From Desulfobacteraceae bacterium (GTDB taxonomy: Bacteria; Desulfobacterota; Desulfobacteria; Desulfobacterales; Desulfobacteraceae), in NCBI GenBank assembly GCA_024225895.1, contig JAAEMC010000982.1, forward strand, positions 1-8,037: 8,037 nt of DNA. Reading direction: 5' to 3'. Below the pieces are notes generated by a model that was not told the DNA's origin, did not search any database, and was given only the letters and a program-made list of their open reading frames with translations. A program made the position numbers and the translations under genes. Positions 1 to 5,492 of the stretch are shown piece after piece. Within the stretch, counting starts at the first letter, position 1; each line of letters starts with the position of its first letter.

Positions 1-1
1 A

Positions 2-1165
2 AACGGCTGGCTTTCAGCTGGCCCATATTATCGGACCATTTCTGGGTATGCTGAAAGAAATCAGAAGATCATGAAAAGTTATCCCAGGTATCTTTCTCCG
101 AATATCAGGAAAATTCAGGTAACAACAAACAAACAATTTGATGCTCTATGTAAACGGCTTGAGGCAGTTGAAAAGGCAGATGATATTGAAACACATATTG
201 CAAGTGCCAGTGATGGAAAGGAAAAGGGTAGTGTGACGAAAATTGTAAATAAACTTTTTTATGCTTCTTTTGGCAAATGGGGGATGAATACAATTACCAA
301 TTGCCTGGTAAAAGGAGATCCGATTGGCAACCTGACTTCCTTGGGGCATAAAATGATATCAGCTAGCACGTTAATGTTTGTCACTGGAGTCACAGCCCGG
401 GCTGCAGCTACTGCAGCCGTGGGTGCTGCCAAAAAAACATGGTGGGGACGATTGGCGAATATGGTTTCCGGTGTTGGCGATATACTTGAGGATGTTACCA
501 ATGGATTTTTTGAAGGGATATGGCCATTATTTATGGTTGTTTTAATGGCACTTTACAGCCAGGGAGTTTTGCTGGCCTATTATTTGCCCATGGTTCCTTT
601 TATGTTCTGGTGGCTTGCAGTTGTGGGCTGGTTCATCCTGGTCATCGAAGCTTTGTTTGCAGCACCCATCTGGGCCGCGGCTCATGCCATACCTGACGGG
701 AGGGGGCTTATTAATGCCCATGCAAAACCCGGGTATAAACTTCTTTTGGGTGTTCTTTTAAGGCCGCCTTTAATGGTGTCGGGATTTTTAGTTGCCATGG
801 TTTTGATCACAAAGATCGGAAATATTTTGGGAGAGGCCTTTAAACTGAGCTTTGGTACGGGTGTTGCGGCAAATCACATGGTGGGGCCGGTGGGTGTTTT
901 GATTTTAACCATTCTTTTATCCATGTTTCTCATTGCGATTTGCCAGAAAATATTCGGGCTGGTCACCCATCTTCCGGATTCAGTAATCAAATGGGTTGGC
1001 GGAGTGGGTAGAAATTTGGGCGAATCTGGTGATCTGCATCGCATCCAAGACAGCTTTTCCGGGGCAATGGATAAAGGAGAGCAGGGAACAGGCGATTTGA
1101 ATCGGGGCCCACAAAAAAGCAAAACCAAAGGAAAAAAAGGCTTTAAATCTAAAAAGAAGACTTAA
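2..1165 (+). CDS. DotA/TraY family type IVB secretion (or I-type conjugation) membrane protein, 3' part, 5' end outside window
   Basis: Proteins of this family are large polytopic inner-membrane components of type IVB secretion systems (DotA) or IncI conjugation systems (TraY). About 387 residues are visible. The frame stays open from base 2 (NGWLSAGPYYRTIS...) through the Met at 71, so that Met is internal and the gene starts to the left. Numbering from the Met at 71, a DPIGNLTSLGHKMISAS stretch (83-99) resembles the family's DPxxxLxxLGxxLIxA motif. Several membrane segments follow (about 146-170, 172-197, 226-250 and 271-292), with an AAPIWAAAHAIPDGRG loop (197-212) and LLLGVLLRPPLMVSG (224-238), both typical of DotA/TraY C-terminal regions. 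The tail (347-364) is soluble and very Lys-rich. Legionella DotA is about 1,000 residues and TraY about 750, so roughly half or less is seen here. The 3' end overlaps the convergent HD gene by 17 bp. Family assignment is from recalled motifs. Secretion and conjugation cannot be told apart here. Confidence 0.82.
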   Translation, partial: NGWLSAGPYYRTISGYAERNQKIMKSYPRYLSPNIRKIQVTTNKQFDALCKRLEAVEKADDIETHIASASDGKEKGSVTKIVNKLFYASFGKWGMNTITNCLVKGDPIGNLTSLGHKMISASTLMFVTGVTARAAATAAVGAAKKTWWGRLANMVSGVGDILEDVTNGFFEGIWPLFMVVLMALYSQGVLLAYYLPMVPFMFWWLAVVGWFILVIEALFAAPIWAAAHAIPDGRGLINAHAKPGYKLLLGVLLRPPLMVSGFLVAMVLITKIGNILGEAFKLSFGTGVAANHMVGPVGVLILTILLSMFLIAICQKIFGLVTHLPDSVIKWVGGVGRNLGESGDLHRIQDSFSGAMDKGEQGTGDLNRGPQKSKTKGKKGFKSKKKT

Positions 1166-2099
1166 TCAGGTCGTTTTTGACATATTCGGGAAGGCCGGCT
1201 CGCCGCAGGCGGATTTTAAAATTTTGTTTATGGAAATGTAAGGTGTTTTCCAGGTGCATGAGATTACCTTTTATGGCGGCTTTGTATAGATCCTGGTCTA
1301 TATCGTAATAAGCCTTGAAATGATCCTTCATATACTGCCAGATATCATCCAGTTCATTGACAAGGCGATCCTCGGTACTTCTATAGAAATCAGAGGTCTG
1401 GTATAAAAAATCATATTCGCTTTTATATTCTTGTATGTTTGCCTCCACAAATTCATAAAAAAGGAAAACCAGTTTTTCAAGATAGGTGCGGTCTGCCATC
1501 TGGCCCACCAAATCAGCTGACCCCAGCATTTTACCTATGAATTCTATTTTGGGGGAGGAAAATTGAATGGTTTTTAATTTTAAATTGATACCTGTGCAGT
1601 TCAGGATGTCGGCCATATCCTGGACATGATTCAAGAGGACCTTTCGTTTTTTGCAATACCCTTTCATAAAATCAATGCTTCGCTGGATATGGGTGTTTGT
1701 ATATTTCGCCCCGGTGCCGGATTTGTCTTCAGTCGTCTGGATATAGCCGGTATCGTGCATAAAGGCACTGCAAAGGACTAAAAGGATCTCTTCATCATTA
1801 AAGCTGTGGCCGTTTAAAACAGCTCCATGCAAAAGCCTTGTCTGAGCTATAAAGCAGTCTGTGGTATGCTGGAGATTATGATAGAGGGTATTACACTTTT
1901 GATATCCCTGGAACCTGCCTTCAAACAGGGCAACAATATCCAGGTACATTTGATCTAAAACAGTAAAGTCAAAATCAGGGGAGATGCTTTTAATGATGCC
2001 TTTAACCTCTTCATACACTGCTTTGTGACTGGCCATGTCGATCAATAGAGAAATGTCAAGGTCGTCTTTATTATTTTTTGAAGCATCTTGCTGTGTCAA
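1149..2099 (-). CDS. HD-domain phosphohydrolase with a class I phosphodiesterase-like metal site
   Basis: A 316-residue, probably cytosolic, mostly helical protein. The visible motif order is YHNLQH (73-78), HDTGY (115-119) and SADLVGQM (194-201). This gives H78, H115, D116 and D196 as likely metal ligands and H74 as a possible general acid. That matches the YHNxxH...HD...D arrangement of class I cyclic-nucleotide phosphodiesterases within the HD superfamily. H137 lies in an HIQRS motif common after the HD pair. No signal peptide or membrane segment is seen. The substrate is unknown: a cyclic nucleotide, another nucleotide or a phosphoester are all possible. The start is a TTG (2099-2097) preceded by AGGA at 9 nt. 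The first in-frame ATG would be residue 22 and has poorer context. It lies downstream of the DUF1566 gene on the same strand after 181 bp and probably has its own promoter. Its stop overlaps the dotA-like gene tail-to-tail. Confidence 0.8.
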   Translation of the reverse strand: MTQQDASKNNKDDLDISLLIDMASHKAVYEEVKGIIKSISPDFDFTVLDQMYLDIVALFEGRFQGYQKCNTLYHNLQHTTDCFIAQTRLLHGAVLNGHSFNDEEILLVLCSAFMHDTGYIQTTEDKSGTGAKYTNTHIQRSIDFMKGYCKKRKVLLNHVQDMADILNCTGINLKLKTIQFSSPKIEFIGKMLGSADLVGQMADRTYLEKLVFLFYEFVEANIQEYKSEYDFLYQTSDFYRSTEDRLVNELDDIWQYMKDHFKAYYDIDQDLYKAAIKGNLMHLENTLHFHKQNFKIRLRRAGLPEYVKNDLIKSSF

Positions 2100-2155
2100 G
2101 TTGATATATCCTATTTTATCCGATTAATGAATCCTGAAAATAAAGATTTGATTCC

Positions 2156-2240
2156 ACTAATTTTTCAAATAATTGCACTGTCCCTGATTCTTATTAAAAG
2201 ATCTATCGGCTTCAGAAAGGGATGTCAAATAAAAATTAGT
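2156..2240. repeat. 10-bp perfect inverted repeat flanking the HD-gene promoter
   Basis: ACTAATTTTT (2156-2165) and its exact reverse complement AAAAATTAGT (2231-2240) are separated by 65 nt. The candidate -35/-10 elements of the HD gene lie between them. It could be a pair of protein-binding half-sites or simply AT-rich chance. Confidence 0.4.
2200..2228 (-). promoter_or_regulatory. Candidate sigma-70 promoter of the HD-domain gene
   Basis: Read on the minus strand there is a perfect -35 TTGACA (2228-2223), a 17-nt spacer and a weak -10 TAGATC (2205-2200). This would give a leader of roughly 95 nt before the TTG start at 2099. The -35 is convincing, the -10 is poor. It sits between the arms of a 10-bp inverted repeat. 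Confidence 0.35.
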
Positions 2241-2280
2241 CTAAAACGCTGTAAAATAGGGATGGATGGGTTAAGAAAGC

Positions 2281-2751
2281 CTAATCCGGGTTTCGAACAG
2301 GTAAAACCCGGGTAGGACCAGAGTAAGATTTGCGCAGCCAAAAGACCTTGCCATAGGCAAAGTTAAAACGGCCGCCATTATAACCATTGTGGTCTGAGGC
2401 CCAGCAGCTCATTGCAGTTGTTTTGATGGGTTTTACCACATGGTATCCTCTGGAATTCTTAACTTTTGGCTCATAAAGGGTAGATAGTTCTTCTAATGTC
2501 GGCATTCTCCAGTCTGTATGGCCGCCTGCGATATACTTTTTACAATAAGAAAGGCTGTTTGGCCAGGAGATGGGAATGCCGTTGTCTTTTATTGCCCACA
2601 TCAGATTGGTCTTCATGTCCGTTACAGTGCCGTCACCATTATTTATAAACCGGTCTGATGCCAGGGCTGACATACTGTTGAAAACAAGAAACAACCCCAA
2701 AAAAGTTACAACAATGAAAGTAACGATAAAAAATCTGGATGATCTTTTCAT
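2281..2751 (-). CDS. Exported DUF1566 (Lcl C-terminal domain) protein
   Basis: A 156-residue single-domain protein. Residues 7-31 form a hydrophobic signal peptide with a plausible AxA-type cleavage after Ala31 (SALA|SD), so the mature protein should be periplasmic or outside the cell. The mature part shows the DUF1566 motif order: NGDGTVTDMKTNLMW (38-52), WRMPTLEELSTLY (81-93), SCWASD (115-120) and a C-terminal RVLPVRNPD. This domain is found in many secreted bacterial proteins and at the C-terminus of Legionella collagen-like protein. Its biochemical role is not established. The ATG is preceded by AAAGGA at 6 nt. It follows the 314-residue exported protein after 70 nt on the same strand and may be co-transcribed with it and mtnA. 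Its ribosome-binding site lies inside a potential hairpin. Confidence 0.85.
   Translation of the reverse strand: MKRSSRFFIVTFIVVTFLGLFLVFNSMSALASDRFINNGDGTVTDMKTNLMWAIKDNGIPISWPNSLSYCKKYIAGGHTDWRMPTLEELSTLYEPKVKNSRGYHVVKPIKTTAMSCWASDHNGYNGGRFNFAYGKVFWLRKSYSGPTRVLPVRNPD
2284..2313 (-). terminator. GC-rich hairpin at the end of the DUF1566 gene, possible weak terminator
   Basis: CCGGGTTT (2286-2293) pairs perfectly with AAACCCGG (2304-2311) across a 10-nt loop, and the stem extends by one wobble and one A-T pair. It overlaps the last codons and lies next to the stop at 2283-2281. On the minus strand the sequence after the stem (ATTAGGCTTTCTTAA) has only an interrupted T run, so intrinsic termination would be inefficient. 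Confidence 0.35.
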
Positions 2752-2796
2752 TATCTATCCTTTGAGAATTTATAGATAAGAAAAAACAGGATCTAT
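2751..2796 (-). promoter_or_regulatory. Alternative-hairpin leader around the DUF1566 gene's ribosome-binding site
   Basis: TTATCTAT (2751-2758) and ATAGATAA (2772-2779) are perfect 8-bp inverted arms with a 13-nt loop that encloses most of the AAAGGA ribosome-binding site. The start codon's A (2751) is in the stem. A third segment, ATCTAT (2791-2796), is also complementary to the ATAGAT at 2772-2777. The middle segment can therefore pair with either the upstream or the downstream one in the minus-strand mRNA. The stems are AU-rich and weak, so a regulatory role is speculative. Confidence 0.3.
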
Positions 2797-2821
2797 CAAT
2801 GCTAATCTGAATTTTGTTATC

Positions 2822-3766
2822 TTACTGTGTCTGGGGCAAAGCTTTAAAAATTTCAACAGATGCAAATTCATAGGAACCGCCGTTGTTTAAAATGCTTATC
2901 CCGGTAAAATTATCCCTGAAATAGACTTCATATGTTTCTAAAATGACCTTATTGTCCATCAATATTGTCATGGCGCCGTTTTGATACCGGATCCAACTGA
3001 TTTTGTGCAGCTTGCCATCATCAGTAGCCGGGTATTTGGTGGCAGCTTCAATGACAAATTTGCGTTTTTTACTCTCCCGGATAAGCTCCATGGGACGGTC
3101 TCCGGAACTTACTGCTTTATAACTGAGCCGGTACCGCGGAATAAAGGTTTTTTTCCCCAGTAAAATGATTTCAAAATCTCCCCATTGGGAGTTGGACAAA
3201 AATTCTACGTTGATTTCAAAGTCCGGGGGTATGTCGGTCTTTGACAAAATGGATGCGGGTGTTGTCTCTTTTTTAGTCTCCTGGGTCTGGGTGTCTTGAG
3301 TGTCTGCCTCTTTTTTAGGTGTTCCAAAAAGGTTGTCCAGAACCAGGCCAATAGCCTGCTCCTCAACGGATTTTGTTCCCTGTTGTGTGCTGGTCTCTTT
3401 TTGGGGTTCAGAAGGTTCCACATAAACGGAAGTCGAAAGCCGTAGCGCATCATTTACAAAAAATGTCCCGGATGTCACAGTCCATTTGGGAGCTTTTGAA
3501 AAATTCTTGTCCATAAAGCTGTCCTTAAAATACAGCTTTCGGATGCTTGCCTTGTATTTTTCAATCAGCTCTCTTAGTTCTTCTAAAAAGGTAGGGTGGG
3601 CCACCATGCGTTTATCTGCATCTTTAATTTTGGTTTCAAGCTCCGTAATCATAGATTTTAAGGCGGTGTTTTCCTGGGATTCTGCAGCACTGCTAAACAA
3701 ACAGATTGAAATGCCCCCCAATAGAATAATCGTTGAAATCATCATAAATTTTTGTATGGTTTTCAT
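2822..3766 (-). CDS. Exported protein of unknown function: coiled coil, linker and beta-rich domain
   Basis: I do not recognise a named family for this 314-residue protein. An N-terminal signal peptide or anchor (about residues 5-28) is visible. It is not a lipoprotein signal, because the residue before Cys22 is Ile. A charged heptad-like helix at about 33-75 could be a coiled coil. Residues 118-170 are a Gln/Thr/Glu/Lys-rich low-complexity linker with repeated TQ, KKE and TQET elements. From about 180 to 310 the sequence is beta-strand-like (DFEINVEFL, WGDFEIILLG, HKISWIRYQNGAMTILMDN, FTGISILNNGGSYEFASVEIF), reminiscent of LamG/concanavalin-type sandwiches or DUF1080 domains. A beginning of that fold (KDSFMDKNFSKAPKWTVTSG, 81-100) precedes the linker, so the linker may be inserted into one domain. 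It has a strong AGGGGG ribosome-binding site and starts 15 nt after the mtnA stop. Confidence 0.8.
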   Translation of the reverse strand: MKTIQKFMMISTIILLGGISICLFSSAAESQENTALKSMITELETKIKDADKRMVAHPTFLEELRELIEKYKASIRKLYFKDSFMDKNFSKAPKWTVTSGTFFVNDALRLSTSVYVEPSEPQKETSTQQGTKSVEEQAIGLVLDNLFGTPKKEADTQDTQTQETKKETTPASILSKTDIPPDFEINVEFLSNSQWGDFEIILLGKKTFIPRYRLSYKAVSSGDRPMELIRESKKRKFVIEAATKYPATDDGKLHKISWIRYQNGAMTILMDNKVILETYEVYFRDNFTGISILNNGGSYEFASVEIFKALPQTQ

Positions 3767-3781
3767 TGGTTTGCCCCCTAG

Positions 3782-4897
3782 TTAAAGGTCAGATTTAATT
3801 TTATCAGGAAATAAAGACATAATATCATTTTCTGTTGCCTTGCACACCCCCCTTTCTGTAATGAATCCGGTCACAAGCCTTGCCGGTGTAACATCAAAGG
3901 CGTGATTAGCAGCAGGGCTGTCTTTGGGCGGCACCAGGACATTTTTAATCTCGCCGTTGCAATCGCCCTGGACAAACCTGATTTCATCCGGATCCCTTTC
4001 TTCTATGGGAATATCGGCAATACCGTCTGTTATATCCCAATCAAAGGTACTGGAAGGCAATGCCACATAAAAGGGTATATGGTTGTCCTTTGCAGCCAGG
4101 GCCTTTAAGTAAGTGCCGATCTTATTCGCTACGTCTCCTGCCCGGGTGGTTCTGTCTGTTCCCACAATGACCAGGTCCACCATTCCATGCTGCATTAAGT
4201 GGCCGCCGGCATTATCCGTGATCACGGTATGGTTTACGCCGTGTTTGCCAAGCTCCCAGGCGGTCAGACGGGAACCCTGGTTTAGAGGGCGGGTTTCATC
4301 CACCCATACATGGACATCAATGCTGTTGTCAAAGGCCGTGTAAATAGGAGCTGTGGCAGTGCCATATTCAATGCAGGCAAGCCACCCTGCATTACAATGG
4401 GTTAAGATATTGACCGGTTTCCCGTTTTTTTTCTCACTGATTTCCCGTACAATGGAAAGGCCGTACTCACCAATTTTCCGGCAGTTTTGGGCTTCTTCTT
4501 CCACAACTTCCAATGCTTCATTAAGGGCTGCTTCCACCCTTTTAGCATAGCTGGCCTGTGACAAAGCTGTTTTCATCACCCGGTCAACCCCCCAGAAAAG
4601 GTTCATGGCCGTTGGCCGGGCATCTTTTAACCGCTTGCATTCATTGATTAGGTATTCATCATCATTGCCCTTGTTGTTTGCCTGGACCAGGGTCACATAA
4701 ACGCCAAATGCACCTGTTGCACCAATAAGCGGGGCGCCTCTCACATACATATCCTTAATTGCTTCTATAACATCATCGGTGGTTGTTAAATCTTCCACAA
4801 TAAATTCATGGGGAAGGAATCGCTGGTCTATCACCTGCACAGTGCCGGAATCCTGGTTATACCAGATGGGCCTGATATCTTTTCCATCTACTTTCAT
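3782..4897 (-). CDS. mtnA: S-methyl-5-thioribose-1-phosphate isomerase family protein (MtnA, aIF2B-like)
   Basis: MtnA isomerises 5-methylthioribose-1-phosphate to the ribulose form in methionine salvage. Relatives handle 5-deoxyribose-1-phosphate in the 5'-deoxyadenosine DHAP shunt. The 371-residue length is normal. Conserved blocks are VRGAPLIGATGAFGV (52-66), NILTHCNAGWLAC (163-175) with the catalytic Cys168, VDETRPLNQGSRLTAWEL (199-216), TDNAGGHLM (227-235), VIVGTDRTTRAGDVANKIGT (243-262) with the catalytic Asp248, PSSTFDW (281-287), IPIEERDP (297-304) and FDVTPARLVTGFITERGV (334-351). The GTDRTTRAGD loop replaces the common GADRIAANGD, so a subfamily with altered substrate preference is possible. 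The ATG follows AAGGA at 8 nt. No other salvage gene (kinase, phosphorylase, dehydratase or aldolase) lies in the window, and the genes behind it encode exported proteins. The isomerase fold is certain, the exact substrate is not. Confidence 0.95.
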   Translation of the reverse strand: MKVDGKDIRPIWYNQDSGTVQVIDQRFLPHEFIVEDLTTTDDVIEAIKDMYVRGAPLIGATGAFGVYVTLVQANNKGNDDEYLINECKRLKDARPTAMNLFWGVDRVMKTALSQASYAKRVEAALNEALEVVEEEAQNCRKIGEYGLSIVREISEKKNGKPVNILTHCNAGWLACIEYGTATAPIYTAFDNSIDVHVWVDETRPLNQGSRLTAWELGKHGVNHTVITDNAGGHLMQHGMVDLVIVGTDRTTRAGDVANKIGTYLKALAAKDNHIPFYVALPSSTFDWDITDGIADIPIEERDPDEIRFVQGDCNGEIKNVLVPPKDSPAANHAFDVTPARLVTGFITERGVCKATENDIMSLFPDKIKSDL

Positions 4898-4938
4898 GCT
4901 TGGTATCCTTAAATATTGTTTTCAATAATGACCATATT

Positions 4939-4975
4939 TATAAGATCTTATAGCAAATCCCTTTAAATATTAAAA
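4939..4975 (-). promoter_or_regulatory. Candidate mtnA promoter with a 14-bp palindrome over the -10
   Basis: TATAAGATCTTATA (4939-4952) is a perfect palindrome. Its minus-strand reading supplies a TATAAG -10 (4952-4947). Seventeen nucleotides upstream there is only a weak -35 (TTTTAA, 4975-4970). The implied start is about 40 nt before the mtnA ATG. The palindrome could be an operator or an incidental AT-rich feature. Confidence 0.3.
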
Positions 4976-4982
4976 TTTTTTC

Positions 4983-5012
4983 TTGACCCGGATAAAAGAA
5001 TTGTTTTATATT
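4983..5012 (+). promoter_or_regulatory. Candidate sigma-70 promoter of the GntR-slipin operon
   Basis: The -35 TTGACC (4983-4988) is followed after 18 nt by TATATT (5007-5012), or after 17 nt by TTATAT. Transcription would begin near 5019 and give a leader of about 93 nt. Position and quality are good for a rightward promoter driving the regulator gene. Confidence 0.5.
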
Positions 5013-5034
5013 GTTATATAAGACTATTACAATA
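5009..5034. promoter_or_regulatory. Inverted repeat overlapping the -10: likely operator for the GntR regulator
   Basis: TATTGTTATA (5009-5018) and TATTACAATA (5025-5034) form 10-bp arms with one mismatch around a 6-nt spacer. They cover the end of the -10 and the expected transcription start. Many GntR/YtrA-family repressors bind an inverted repeat in their own promoter and autorepress. That this site serves the adjacent regulator is inference from position and symmetry. Confidence 0.5.
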
Positions 5035-5067
5035 GTAGATTATATAAACAGTTTTTTGGTGAAATAA

Positions 5068-5115
5068 ATGATGGATTTCATAACAGATTATTTAAAAGGA
5101 GGTGATCAATTGTGA
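5068..5115 (+). CDS. Possible 15-codon leader peptide overlapping the GntR start
   Basis: An ATG at 5068, preceded by GGTGA at 5 nt, opens a frame encoding MMDFITDYLKGGDQL. Its TGA (5113-5115) overlaps the GntR GTG start (5112-5114) as GTGA. Such overlap is typical of translational coupling. The codons for KGGDQL coincide with the extended ribosome-binding site of the regulator, so ribosomes translating the peptide would mask or deliver to that site. There is no homology support. A chance frame in the leader is a real alternative. Confidence 0.35.
   Translation: MMDFITDYLKGGDQL
5095..5107 (+). promoter_or_regulatory. Unusually long Shine-Dalgarno sequence
   Basis: AAAGGAGGTGATC matches the complement of the canonical bacterial 16S rRNA 3' end over 13 nt, far beyond the usual 4-6. 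The core AGGAGG ends 9 nt before the GTG at 5112, which settles that start for the regulator. Confidence 0.85.
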
Positions 5116-5492
5116 TTGAATTTAAACTGGATCCAAAAAGCGGGATTCCGTTTTACAGGCAGATCATTGATCAGATCCGGTTCGGCCTGGCTGCCGGGAA
5201 ACTGACGGTGGGTGAGCAGCTTCCCACGGTAAGGGCATTGGCAGTGGATCTGAAAGTCAATCTCAACACCGTGAGCAAAGCTTACAGGGAACTTGAAATT
5301 CAGAATATTCTTCAAACTCAGCAGGGTACGGGAACTTTTATCGGAAAGGTGGAAATTCAACTACCGGAAGAGGAGCGAATGAAAAAGTTAAATAGTATCT
5401 GTTCTGAATTTTACAGCATTGCCGCGAGCTATGGATTTACCATAGATGAGGTAATTTCCAAGTTACAGAATAATCAGGAGGATAAAAAATGA
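5112..5492 (+). CDS. YtrA-subfamily GntR transcriptional regulator
   Basis: A short 126-residue DNA-binding protein. Residues 8-80 form the GntR winged helix-turn-helix: IPFYRQIIDQIRFGLAAGKL, then GEQLPTVRALAVDLKVN and NTVSKAYRELEIQNILQTQQGTGTFI. Only about 45 helical residues follow, with no FCD, UTRA or aminotransferase-like effector domain. That is the hallmark of the YtrA subfamily, whose short C-terminus serves dimerisation. The start is GTG, fixed by the long Shine-Dalgarno and the lack of a better ATG. Its TGA overlaps the slipin ATG (ATGA), so the two are translationally coupled. It probably autorepresses through the inverted repeat at 5009-5034. YtrA-type regulators usually sit with ABC transporter genes. 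None is visible here and the partner is a slipin instead. Confidence 0.93.
   Translation: MIEFKLDPKSGIPFYRQIIDQIRFGLAAGKLTVGEQLPTVRALAVDLKVNLNTVSKAYRELEIQNILQTQQGTGTFIGKVEIQLPEEERMKKLNSICSEFYSIAASYGFTIDEVISKLQNNQEDKK

Noticed and set aside
3..74. Open frame (TAGFQLAHIIGPFLGM...) ending in a TGA that overlaps the ATG at 71, resembling an upstream gene coupled to the dotA-like gene
   Set aside because: The frame that continues into the dotA-like gene is also open to the left edge and encodes a family-like sequence, so the other frame is more likely a shadow. The few codons cannot prove either alone.
2286..2311. GGTTTCGAAC-like stretch suggesting a tRNA T-arm
   Set aside because: The pairing arms form an 8-bp stem with a 10-nt loop, not a 5-bp stem with a 7-nt loop, and no acceptor, D or anticodon arms surround it.
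2088..2315. 75-codon plus-strand frame covering the gap between the HD and DUF1566 genes
   Set aside because: No ribosome-binding site, composition typical of AT-rich noncoding DNA, no family resemblance, and it overlaps both flanking genes.
3902..4550. Several plus-strand frames of 65-76 codons inside mtnA
   Set aside because: They are antisense shadows of a highly conserved enzyme gene and have no independent support.
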